Shown: positions 18,309 through 26,092 of the stretch, piece after piece
Layout: each line of letters opens with the position of its first letter
Numbering within the stretch: the first letter of the stretch is position 1
Assembly (NCBI GenBank): GCA_028293725.1
Contig: JAQGOE010000151.1
Span: 1 to 60,430 of the forward strand
Source: Gammaproteobacteria bacterium
Lineage (GTDB): Bacteria > Pseudomonadota > Gammaproteobacteria > Steroidobacterales > Steroidobacteraceae
Reading direction: 5' to 3'
DNA length: 60,430 nt
The notes under the pieces: model-generated
Told to the model about the DNA's origin: nothing
Databases searched by the model: none
The model's input: the letters and a program-made list of their open reading frames with translations, nothing else
Translations under genes and position numbers: made by a program

Positions 18309-19234
18309 TCAATAACAAATTATTTACACTGCTCGCCCTCGCGAGCCTGGCTTGCGTCGTGGCGGATCGCGCGGCCGCCTGGGGAAACAGTAGTTGCAAT
18401 GCGGACTGCCTGGCCGCCATTGCTGACCAGTATCGCGCGGCGTACGTCAGCCACGACAGGGCGAAGGCGCCGTTCGCGAAGAAAGTGCGATTTACCGAAA
18501 ACGCCGTGGAGCTGCCTTTTCCCGATGGTAGCTGGGACGTCGTAACCTCCGAGGTCGGTCCGCCGTTCACATTCACCGATCCGCAACAAGGTGGAATTGG
18601 CATCTACACGGCCATCATGATGAGGGAAATCCCGGCTTTCCTCGCCATCAGGCTGAAGGTCGAGAATGGCAAAATCACGCAAATCGAGCACCTGCTGTCA
18701 ACCAAACGGGCCGTGAGCGGACCTCCAACTCCCTTCGGAGACGTGACCCACCTGGTACACGACCCGGAAATGAGCCGGCCGCTGAGGGATGACGAGAAAC
18801 GCCCGCGCGCGGAGCTCATTCGGCTGGCCGATGGATACTTTTCCACACTCGCCCGCAACGATGGGACGCTGCATACCACTTTCTCTGCGAAGTGCCACCG
18901 CATCGAGAATGGGATGGAGACCGCGAAAGACGGCTGCGCCGGGCCATTCCAACTCGGCATATATCGTTTCAACGAGCGGGTCCGACGCGAGCCCGTGCTG
19001 GTGGACGAGGCACGGGGCCTGGTGATGTTCAGGGGATTCATCGACCACAAGGGCACCATGATCGACTATCAGTTGACCGACGGTACACAACGTAAGTCGC
19101 CGTTCGCGGAACCCCACACGTGGAGCTTCCTGGAGACCTTCAAGGTGCGCGCTGGCGAGGTCGGCCCCGTGGAGGCCGATTTCATCGGCTCTCCCTACTA
19201 TTCGACATCTCCCTGGACGAAGCCCCATGGTTGA
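18305..19234 (+). CDS. exported protein with two NTF2-like domains
   Basis: Exported protein of 309 residues: signal peptide (MINNKLFTLLALASLACVV, ending near DRAAA) then two similar alpha+beta units, the first from about residue 40 (CLAAIADQYRAAYVSHDRAK) and the second from about 170 (LIRLADGYFSTLARNDGT). Each unit looks like a SnoaL/NTF2 domain. The protein at 36424-37299 has the same plan and similar landmarks (FGDKVKYLENM versus FAKKVRFTENA; VENGKITQIEHLLS versus VDNGKVTGIDSLVS). It overlaps the AraC gene at ATGA and the carotenoid-oxygenase gene by 8 bases, so all three are translated together. I do not recognise a named function; a periplasmic partner of the pathway is likely from context. 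Confidence 0.78.
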   Translation: MINNKLFTLLALASLACVVADRAAAWGNSSCNADCLAAIADQYRAAYVSHDRAKAPFAKKVRFTENAVELPFPDGSWDVVTSEVGPPFTFTDPQQGGIGIYTAIMMREIPAFLAIRLKVENGKITQIEHLLSTKRAVSGPPTPFGDVTHLVHDPEMSRPLRDDEKRPRAELIRLADGYFSTLARNDGTLHTTFSAKCHRIENGMETAKDGCAGPFQLGIYRFNERVRREPVLVDEARGLVMFRGFIDHKGTMIDYQLTDGTQRKSPFAEPHTWSFLETFKVRAGEVGPVEADFIGSPYYSTSPWTKPHG

Positions 19235-20696
19235 TTTTGCTCAGGTCCCGACCAAAATAGGTTACTTCGCCCCGGAGCGTTTCGAGGCGGAGCTCTTCGA
19301 CTGCGAAGTCCAGGGCCAGATTCCACGCGACCTGAACGGAACCTTCTTTCGGGTGGGGGGCGACTGGCTCTATCCGCCGAAGTTCGCCGACGATGCGCCG
19401 TTGAATTCCGACGGCTACATCAGTGCTTTCCGCTTTAACGGTGGCGTGGTCAGCTACAAAGGACGCTACGTCAAGACCAAACGCCTCGAGGCCGACCGCG
19501 CCGCCAGTCGTCAGCTCTACGGCTACTACCGCAATCCGTACACCGACGATCCGAGCATCAAGGATCCATCGCGTCCGAACTTACGCACCGTCTCTAACAC
19601 CTCGCCACTCATTCACGCCGGGAAGCTGTTCACCTTGAAAGAGGACGGGCTGCCCCATCGCATCGATCCGCGCACCCTCGAAACGCTCGGCACGTGGGAC
19701 TTCGATGGCGCGTGGAAAAGCGAGACATTTACCGCCCATCCCAAGCTCGATCCGATCAGCGGCGAAATGGTAGCCTTTGGCTACGAGGCGACCGGGCTCG
19801 CGACCAACGATGTGTTCATCTACACCATCGATAAACACGGCAAGGTCACCCACGAAATACGCACGAAGACGCCGTACCTGACGATGCTCCACGACGTCGC
19901 CCTCACTCAGAAGCACTTCATTATTCCGATGTGCGGCTACGTCACGAGCCTCGAACGCCTCAAGGAGGGCAAGGTCCACTGGGGCTGGGACAACAGCAAA
20001 CCGGGGTATATCGGCGTTCTCTCGCGCACGGGTGATGGCAAGGACATTCGGTGGTTCAAGGGACCTCAACGCTGCATGATGCATACCTTCAATGCGTACA
20101 CCAGCGGTGACAAGATCGTGTTGTATGCACCGTTCTGGGACGGGAACTTCTTCCCCTTCTTCCCGAACGTGGATGGCTCGCCCTGGGACCCGAAGCGGGC
20201 GCGCGCCTTCATCCGTCGCATTACGCTGGATCTGAAATCGAAGAGCGACACCTGGAAAGAGGAGATCCTGTTTCCATTCCCGATCGTGGACCTCGGCAAA
20301 GTGGACCCGCGCTATGTGAGCCTGGAGCAGCGCTACGGCTTTACGGGCTTCGCCGATCCCCAACGCCCTTTCGACGAAGCCCGCGCGGGCAACATCAAAG
20401 GCCGGGTCACCAACTGCTACGGCCGATTCGACTTTACGACGGGCAAATTCGACTCCTACTTTGCCGGAGACACGCACAGCCTGCAGGAGTGCAGTTTCGT
20501 ACCGCGCCCGGGTAGCCGCGAGGAAGGCGACGGCTATCTCCTGGGTGTTGCGCAAAACTATGCCGAAATGCGCTCCGAGTTGATCATTGCGGACGCCCGT
20601 AATCTGGCGGCCGGCGACCTCGCGCGAGTGATTCTGCCCTTTCGAACCAGCGCCCAGGTACACGGCATATGGGCGTCGGCGGAGGAGTTGGCGTGA
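19227..20696 (+). CDS. carotenoid oxygenase family enzyme, lignostilbene-dioxygenase-like
   Basis: Non-haem Fe(II) dioxygenase of the carotenoid cleavage / RPE65 family, 489 residues, which splits a carbon-carbon double bond in carotenoids or in stilbenes such as lignostilbene to give two aldehydes. The four iron-binding histidines are visible: His171 (ETFTAHPKLD), His222 (TMLHDVAL), His286 (CMMHTFNAY) and His479 (QVHGIWAS). The N-terminal QIPRDLNGTFFRVGGD is family-typical. There is no signal peptide, so it is cytoplasmic. Its neighbours (PQQ dehydrogenases, AraC regulator) and the ring-cleavage genes 12 kb away make a lignin-type stilbene or aryl-alkene substrate more likely than a carotenoid. 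Family membership is certain, substrate is inference. Confidence 0.92.
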   Translation: MVDFAQVPTKIGYFAPERFEAELFDCEVQGQIPRDLNGTFFRVGGDWLYPPKFADDAPLNSDGYISAFRFNGGVVSYKGRYVKTKRLEADRAASRQLYGYYRNPYTDDPSIKDPSRPNLRTVSNTSPLIHAGKLFTLKEDGLPHRIDPRTLETLGTWDFDGAWKSETFTAHPKLDPISGEMVAFGYEATGLATNDVFIYTIDKHGKVTHEIRTKTPYLTMLHDVALTQKHFIIPMCGYVTSLERLKEGKVHWGWDNSKPGYIGVLSRTGDGKDIRWFKGPQRCMMHTFNAYTSGDKIVLYAPFWDGNFFPFFPNVDGSPWDPKRARAFIRRITLDLKSKSDTWKEEILFPFPIVDLGKVDPRYVSLEQRYGFTGFADPQRPFDEARAGNIKGRVTNCYGRFDFTTGKFDSYFAGDTHSLQECSFVPRPGSREEGDGYLLGVAQNYAEMRSELIIADARNLAAGDLARVILPFRTSAQVHGIWASAEELA

Positions 20697-21028
20697 ACGC
20701 GCGCTGGAGTGGATTCGGGCGAGTGTCCGTCACGCGTCGTACCCTTGCCAAGCAGTTGGCCGGAGCCTTCCTTGCTGCAGCAGCAGGAGCCGGCGCCGCG
20801 CGAGTTGGAGTGCCACGGAAGCTTTACGGCGATGCGACCGGCGCCCTCATGCGCAATCAGCCCACCTCATCGCAGCCAAAGCCTGTCGTCTCCTTCTTCC
20901 TCGACCAGCCTTATCTCGACCCGAGTGGTGTTGGGGAGCCCTATCGACCTCCGCAAGGATTGCGAGGGGGCGAGCCGCTCGCCCGGTTGAGCGAGCGGGA
21001 GTTGCGCCATCTCGCTCCACACGGATAG
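20693..21028 (+). CDS. small Tat-exported protein of unknown function
   Basis: A 111-residue protein starting at a GTG that overlaps the oxygenase stop codon (GTGA) and is preceded by GGAGGAG at ideal spacing. The sequence SVTRRTLAKQLAGAFLAAAAGAG is a twin-arginine signal, so it is exported folded or held by a membrane anchor. The mature part is only about 65 residues and contains SFFLDQPYLDPSGVGEPYRP and a C-terminal LSERELRHLAPHG. I do not recognise it. Lying between a dioxygenase and two PQQ dehydrogenases, it could be a small subunit or assembly partner of one of the dehydrogenases, as small Tat-exported subunits are for other periplasmic oxidoreductases. Confidence 0.65.
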   Translation: MNARWSGFGRVSVTRRTLAKQLAGAFLAAAAGAGAARVGVPRKLYGDATGALMRNQPTSSQPKPVVSFFLDQPYLDPSGVGEPYRPPQGLRGGEPLARLSERELRHLAPHG

Positions 21029-21068
21029 GCCATTGGTTTCAAAAACGGATAGGCAAGTGATTTCAAAG
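21021..21068 (+). repeat. 24-base tandem imperfect repeat carrying two alternative start codons
   Basis: Two 24-base units, 21021-21044 and 21045-21068, both begin ACGGATAGGC and end in TTTCAAA plus one base. Each carries GGATAGG six to seven bases ahead of an in-frame start codon at the same offset: TTG at 21033 and GTG at 21057. The stop codon TAG of the small Tat gene lies inside the first unit. The duplication has therefore copied the whole translation start of the first PQQ dehydrogenase gene. Confidence 0.7.
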
Positions 21069-22652
21069 GGCATAAAAAGCGCGCTGTGGGTCGCGGCGCT
21101 CTGCGCGGTCGCACCCTGCGGTGGCGGTGCTGCAACCCCCAAAGCTGATGCCCCTGGGCTTCCGACCGATGCGGATCTATTGCAGGTCGACGCCGGCGAC
21201 TGGCTGCACTTCAACCGGACCTACAGCGGCGATCGGTACTCTCCCCTCGCCAGCATCAACGTCTCCAATGCCACGGCCCTGACGCCGAAGTGCATCCTGC
21301 AGTTGGGAGAGATCGGCAGCTTCGAGACCAGCCCCATCGTCTATCACGGCCGCATGTATGTCACGACCAGCCACAAAACGTTTGCGGCCGATGCGCGCAC
21401 GTGTGCCGTCATCTGGTCTCATAGTTATACGACGGTAGGGCCTGAGCACATCACCTCGAATCGCGGCGTGGCGCTGTATCGGGACACTGTTTATCGAGGC
21501 ACGACCGACGGTCACCTGCTCGCGCTGGATGCCAACACCGGCAAGGTTAAATGGGATATAGAAGTGGCCGACCCGAACAGCGGCTATTTCATCAGCGCGG
21601 CGCCGCTGGTGTTTGATGGAAAAATATATGTAGGCGAAGGCGGAGCCGACCACGGCATCAAAGGTCACATCCACGCGATTGACGCTTCCTCCGGTAAGGA
21701 AGTATGGAAGTTCGACGTCATTCCCACCGGCGATGAGCCTGGGTCCGACACGTGGAGCGCAGGCCAGGCGACCGGCGGAGGATCATCCTGGTCGAGCATG
21801 GCCGTCGATACGACGCGTCGCCTGCTGTTCGTCCCGACTGGAAATCCAGGGCCGGACTTCAATCCGGTGAATCGACGCGGCACTAATCTATATACCGACT
21901 CTATAGTCGTGCTGGACGCCGACACCGGCAAACTCGCCTGGTACGTGCAACAGGTACCGGGCGACACTCACGACTGGGATACCGCGGCGGCTCCTGCCAT
22001 CTACGACCAGGAGGGTCGCGAGTACATGGCAGTCGCGAGCAAGGACGGCTTTCTCTATGTGTACGATCGGCAGACCCACCAACGACTCGCGCAGGCGAGC
22101 ACCATGACTCGCGAGAACGTGGACACTCCCTTCAACCTGAACGCCCCGGTGCGCTATTGCCCGGGGGGCCTGGGACAGTGGAATGGCCCAGCGTACTCGC
22201 CAAGGGAACGAATGCTCTTCGTTGGGTCCGCCGAGCGCTGTGACACGATCCAACTCGCCGAGCCCCGTTACGTGCGCGGGCAAATATTCTTCGGCGGCGT
22301 GCTCAAGCCCGGCCCGAATGAGAAACCGAGTGGAAGCCTGCGAGGTATCGATGCCGCCAGCGGCGAACCACGCTGGGTCTACCACTCCCCTACCGTCCTC
22401 GTTGCCGGCGTGACCGCAACGGCCGGAGGGCTGCTCCTGACCGGCGATGGCGCGGGAAATTTCCTGGTCCTCGCGGCGCATACCGGAAAGGTTCTCTACC
22501 GCTTTCAAACCGGCGGCGGCATCGCCGGCGGCATCAGCACCTACTCCGTCGACGGCGAGCAACTGATTGCCGTTCCGTCCGGCAACTCGTCGCGTGCCAT
22601 ATGGGGTACGACTGGATCCGCGACGCTACTGATCTTCGGCATCGGACACTAA
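21057..22652 (+). CDS. PQQ-dependent dehydrogenase, beta-propeller only
   Basis: Periplasmic quinoprotein of the alcohol-dehydrogenase propeller family, 531 residues from the GTG at 21057 (539 from the TTG at 21033). A signal peptide leads into an eight-bladed propeller with repeated DANTGKVKW / DASSGKEVWKF / DADTGKLAWYVQ tryptophan-docking motifs. The segment TGNPGPDFN and the QVPGDTHDWDTAAAP region, with a probable catalytic Asp in HDWD, match PQQ-site regions of the family. There is no haem motif. It is a close paralogue of the next gene, sharing SFETSP, YMAVASK and GQWNGPAYSP-type blocks. It would oxidise an alcohol or aldehyde and pass electrons to a cytochrome, possibly the one fused to its neighbour. 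Confidence 0.88.
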   Translation: MISKGIKSALWVAALCAVAPCGGGAATPKADAPGLPTDADLLQVDAGDWLHFNRTYSGDRYSPLASINVSNATALTPKCILQLGEIGSFETSPIVYHGRMYVTTSHKTFAADARTCAVIWSHSYTTVGPEHITSNRGVALYRDTVYRGTTDGHLLALDANTGKVKWDIEVADPNSGYFISAAPLVFDGKIYVGEGGADHGIKGHIHAIDASSGKEVWKFDVIPTGDEPGSDTWSAGQATGGGSSWSSMAVDTTRRLLFVPTGNPGPDFNPVNRRGTNLYTDSIVVLDADTGKLAWYVQQVPGDTHDWDTAAAPAIYDQEGREYMAVASKDGFLYVYDRQTHQRLAQASTMTRENVDTPFNLNAPVRYCPGGLGQWNGPAYSPRERMLFVGSAERCDTIQLAEPRYVRGQIFFGGVLKPGPNEKPSGSLRGIDAASGEPRWVYHSPTVLVAGVTATAGGLLLTGDGAGNFLVLAAHTGKVLYRFQTGGGIAGGISTYSVDGEQLIAVPSGNSSRAIWGTTGSATLLIFGIGH

Positions 22653-22657
22653 ATACA

Positions 22658-24688
22658 ATGAGGACGCCGATCGCAACACGACTAGTCGCACTCAACCTGT
22701 TGTGCATGTTGAGCTTACTGTGGCCGCTGGTCGCGTCGGCTGTCGATACCGCTCCCGTTTCCCGCCAGGTCACCTTCACCGACGGACAGATCGCGCGGGG
22801 CCGCTCGATGTATGGGCAGGCATGCGCCGTTTGCCACGGAGCGAATCTCGAGGGCGCGGCGGGAGTCGCGCTCACAGGTGTCAGCTTCGCACGGAACTGG
22901 GGCGACGGCCACCACAACCTCCGCGATCTCTACGAGTCGGTCGCGAAGCAGATGCCGAAGAACGCGCCCGGCAGTCTCAGCGATGAGGACAACCTCGGGA
23001 TCCTCGCCTACATCCTTTCCAGGAACGGCTATTTGCCGGCCACACAGCGGCTGACACTCGCCGGGCTGGATAACACCCTTGCTCCGCCGGCCTCCTCCGT
23101 CCCGACGACGCCGACCGTCCCCGTATCGGCCGGCCTCGAGCAACACACTTCACCCTATCCTCAACCTCCAGCCACGGTCGCCGAATCCTCCGACAGGACA
23201 CCGGACGACGCGGAACTCCTGCAGGTGCGGGACTCGGACTGGCTGACTTACAACCGTACGCTGGCGGGCGACCGCTTTTCTCCCCTGGCACAGATCAACA
23301 CGCGGAATGCCAAAAATCTGCGAGTCAGGTGTTTGCTCCAGCTCGGCGAGCTCGGCAGCTTCGAGACCAGTCCGCTCGTCTACCAGGGACGAATGTATCT
23401 GACCACCGTCCACAAGGTCTTCGCCGTTGACGGCACCGACTGCTCGGTGCTGTGGGAATATGCCTATGTGCCTGTCGATCCGGAGCATCTCCCCGGCAAT
23501 CGCGGAGTGGCACTATACCGAGGCAAGTTGTTTCGCGGCACTGTCGATGGCCACCTGATCTGCCTCGACGCCAAGACCGGGAAGCTACTGTGGGACGTCA
23601 GAGTCGCGGACGCCAGCCAGGGGTACGAGATCACCGGCGCTCCGGTGGCGTTTGAAGGCAAAGTCTTCACCGGAGACGCGGGCGCGGACGTCGGTATCCA
23701 GGGGAAGGTGTATGCCTTCGACGCGAATACGGGCGCACTGATTTGGTCATTCGACATGATTCCCACAGGCCATCAGCCCGGTGCCGAAACGTGGGGAGGC
23801 GGCACGGAGCATGGGGGTGGGGCGACATGGTCATCCATGGCCATCGACCCCCTGGCGCGAACGCTGCTCGTGCCAATAGGCAACCCCGCTCCCGATTTCT
23901 ACGACCAGGGGCGGCCGGGGGTCAATCTTTATACGGACTCCGTCGTGGCGTTGAGTCTGGATACCGGCAAGTTGACCTGGTATGTCCAACAGGTGCCGCA
24001 CGATGTCCACGACTGGGACACCGCCGCGGCGCCCGCCCTGTTCTCTCAGGACGGACGGAACTACATGGCGGTAGCAAGCAAGAACGGATTGCTCTTCATC
24101 TACGATCGGGATACCCGGCAGGTCCTGTCCCAGACTCCGTTCACGACGCGCTCGAACATTGATGTACCGTTACGCATCGACCAACCCACACACGTCTGCC
24201 CCGGCGCACTCGGGCAATTCAACGGTCCGGCCTATTCGCCGCAGCTGAAGCTACTGTTCGTCGGTGCGGCCGATCGCTGCAACCTACTACAGATGGCAGA
24301 GCCTAAGTTCGTCGCGGGAAACGTTTACTTCGGCGGACGGTTCATCCCGGATCCGCCGCAGCAGAACAGCGGCTGGATCAAGGCGTTCGATCCGACCGGT
24401 GGCCGCGAGGTGTGGAGCATCCATCGCCCTGACATCGTGTTGGCCGCGGTAACGTCCACCGCGGGTGGATTACTCCTGACAGGCGACTCGGGCGGAGAAT
24501 TCCTTGCCTTGAACGCCCGTACCGGTGCGCCGCTTTACCGTTTCGCCACAGGGGGACCTGTCGCGGCCGGAATTACGACTTATCTTGCCGGAGGCCGGCA
24601 ATTCATTGCGGTACCCTCCGGCAGCTCCTCCCGAGACGCGGCTTCGGCCAATGGCGCCGCCACACTGATCGTGTTCTCATTGCCCTGA
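22658..24688 (+). CDS. quinohaemoprotein dehydrogenase: N-terminal cytochrome c fused to PQQ propeller
   Basis: Quinohaemoprotein of 676 residues. After the signal peptide (MRTPIATRLVALNLLCML, ending near VASA), residues 45-130 form a class I cytochrome c domain with CAVCH at 56-60 and a probable axial Met in AKQMPKNAPG. A Pro/Thr-rich linker (about 140-175) leads to a PQQ propeller closely related to that of the preceding gene, with TWSSMAIDP, GNPAPDFYDQ, VHDWDTAAAPA and YMAVASKNG blocks. The cytochrome lies at the N-terminus, opposite to the common quinohaemoprotein alcohol dehydrogenases, as in polyvinyl-alcohol-dehydrogenase-like enzymes. The start at 22658 lies 5 bases after the upstream stop. 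It probably relays electrons from periplasmic alcohol or aldehyde oxidation to the respiratory chain. Confidence 0.9.
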   Translation: MRTPIATRLVALNLLCMLSLLWPLVASAVDTAPVSRQVTFTDGQIARGRSMYGQACAVCHGANLEGAAGVALTGVSFARNWGDGHHNLRDLYESVAKQMPKNAPGSLSDEDNLGILAYILSRNGYLPATQRLTLAGLDNTLAPPASSVPTTPTVPVSAGLEQHTSPYPQPPATVAESSDRTPDDAELLQVRDSDWLTYNRTLAGDRFSPLAQINTRNAKNLRVRCLLQLGELGSFETSPLVYQGRMYLTTVHKVFAVDGTDCSVLWEYAYVPVDPEHLPGNRGVALYRGKLFRGTVDGHLICLDAKTGKLLWDVRVADASQGYEITGAPVAFEGKVFTGDAGADVGIQGKVYAFDANTGALIWSFDMIPTGHQPGAETWGGGTEHGGGATWSSMAIDPLARTLLVPIGNPAPDFYDQGRPGVNLYTDSVVALSLDTGKLTWYVQQVPHDVHDWDTAAAPALFSQDGRNYMAVASKNGLLFIYDRDTRQVLSQTPFTTRSNIDVPLRIDQPTHVCPGALGQFNGPAYSPQLKLLFVGAADRCNLLQMAEPKFVAGNVYFGGRFIPDPPQQNSGWIKAFDPTGGREVWSIHRPDIVLAAVTSTAGGLLLTGDSGGEFLALNARTGAPLYRFATGGPVAAGITTYLAGGRQFIAVPSGSSSRDAASANGAATLIVFSLP

Positions 24689-24704
24689 GGAAAGGATTGG
24701 AAAG

Positions 24705-25121
24705 ATGGGTTTCTCGATAGTTAAGCGCCACATTGCAACCGCTATTTTGTTGACCTTGGTGCTCACCCTGGCGACCCGCGGCGCGACAGCGCACCACTCC
24801 TTTGCCGTATTCTTTGATACCGACAGTCAGCTCCGCAAAGTGACCGGCGTCGTCAAGGAATTCCGCTTCACCAATCCTCATGGCATCGTCACGCTCGCCG
24901 TCGCTGAAGGTGGTCACCAGGTAATCTGGCGCGCCGAGACGAATTCGCCGTCGATCCTACGCCGCCGCGGCTGGTCATCGGACAGCCTGCAGGTGGGGGA
25001 GAAAATCACGGTCGAAGGCTGGCCCGCCCGCGATGGCTCGAAGTATCTGCGCCTGCGCTCCGCGACCCGCGCGAACGGGGAGCCCGTGGGCAAGGCGCCG
25101 ACACCCGTCCAGGAGAAGTGA
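24705..25121 (+). CDS. DUF6152 family exported protein (copy 1)
   Basis: Exported protein of 138 residues: signal peptide (cleavage near RGATA) followed at once by the hallmark AHHSFAVFFD, then VTGVVKEFRFTNPHGIVTL and a beta-rich domain ending KYLRLRSATRANG. The AHHSFA...NPH pattern identifies the DUF6152 family, of unknown function and small OB-like size. GGAAAG precedes the ATG. A second copy lies at 59931-60359. In both places the next gene downstream encodes a related exported protein and the neighbours are periplasmic oxidoreductases, so the pair may assist such enzymes. The conserved histidines at the mature N-terminus could bind a metal; that is inference. Confidence 0.85.
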   Translation: MGFSIVKRHIATAILLTLVLTLATRGATAHHSFAVFFDTDSQLRKVTGVVKEFRFTNPHGIVTLAVAEGGHQVIWRAETNSPSILRRRGWSSDSLQVGEKITVEGWPARDGSKYLRLRSATRANGEPVGKAPTPVQEK

Positions 25122-25123
25122 GC

Positions 25124-25930
25124 ATGGGCCATCCGATCAAAGCGCTATTGGGCGTCGCCTTGCCGGGGATAGTGTTGTTGGTCGGCGCAACGGCTTGTGG
25201 AACACGTGAGCCGGCCGCGGCCCCCGCAGTCCCGGCTCCCATCACACATCCAGATCTCTCCGGATTCTGGAACCTCGACATGAGCGTTGCGCGCGACGAC
25301 GACCTGATGAAACAGGTCGCCCCGAACACCGCCTTCCTCGATGACACCGGCCCGAAGGAGTTTCCCGCCGGCGACTTCGGCGGCCTGCAACTGAAACCCG
25401 CCGCGCTCGAAGCGGCTCGTAAATGGGATCCCTACACACAGCTGACTCCCGAGAACGCCTGCAAGGCACCCTCGATCGTCTACGCGATGCAGGGTCCTTT
25501 TCCCATCGAGATCTTCCAGAGCGACAAACTCATTGTCATCAAGCTCGAATATTACGACATGGTGCGCATCCTGTTCCTCGACGGCCGCCAACCCGAAAGC
25601 GACTTTCCCGCCTCCAAAGTTGGTTTTTCCAGCGCGCATTGGGATGGCGCGATGCTGGTCGTGGAAACCACTCACCTGGAACCCGCCACCATCACCAACA
25701 ACGGCCTCGATCACACGGCGGACGTGCGCGTCGTAGAGCGCTTCAAGTTGAGTCCGGATGGCAAGAAACTGCTCGCCACGCAGGAATTCGAGGATCCGGC
25801 CATCCTAGAGAACCGCGGCGTACGCTTCATTGCCTGGCGCAAGGAAGCCGGCCAACACGTGTTTCCCTACGAGTGCGACCCGGGTTTCGCGGGCAACTAC
25901 TCCAAGCCCACCGGCAAAAAGTCAAAATAA
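25124..25930 (+). CDS. lipoprotein of unknown function, partner of the DUF6152 protein (copy 1)
   Basis: Lipoprotein of 268 residues with a lipobox (VGATAC) at about residues 21-26 and a mature chain of beta-rich character. The core has PFPIEIFQSDKLIVIKLEYYD, VGFSSAHWDGAMLVVETTHL and DHTADVRVVERFKLS. The protein at 59120-59920 has the same blocks in the same order (MFPMEVLQTPGQVTIVQEAY, VGHWQGDTLLIDTVGI, PHSDQMRIHERIRML), so the two are homologous. AGGAG at ideal spacing supports the ATG at 25124 rather than the GTG at 25118. It follows the DUF6152 gene with 2 bases between and ends the operon of the PQQ enzymes. I do not recognise a named function. Confidence 0.8.
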   Translation: MGHPIKALLGVALPGIVLLVGATACGTREPAAAPAVPAPITHPDLSGFWNLDMSVARDDDLMKQVAPNTAFLDDTGPKEFPAGDFGGLQLKPAALEAARKWDPYTQLTPENACKAPSIVYAMQGPFPIEIFQSDKLIVIKLEYYDMVRILFLDGRQPESDFPASKVGFSSAHWDGAMLVVETTHLEPATITNNGLDHTADVRVVERFKLSPDGKKLLATQEFEDPAILENRGVRFIAWRKEAGQHVFPYECDPGFAGNYSKPTGKKSK

Positions 25931-26092
25931 CCCCGCCTCCCTCGTTTGAGAGACATACCCCTCTCCACACGTGGCCCTGTTGCCCGCGCACTTAAGTCTC
26001 TATCTTGGGATGTCAGCATGGTGCAGTTGATTGCGCCTTGATGTCGCGAGGCACCTCGCGTCCATTCCCCCAACTCATTCCAAGGCGGCATA

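Noticed and set aside
19581..20663. 360-codon open frame on the minus strand
   Set aside because: Antisense to the carotenoid oxygenase gene, which has all four iron ligands; composition is typical of a shadow frame.
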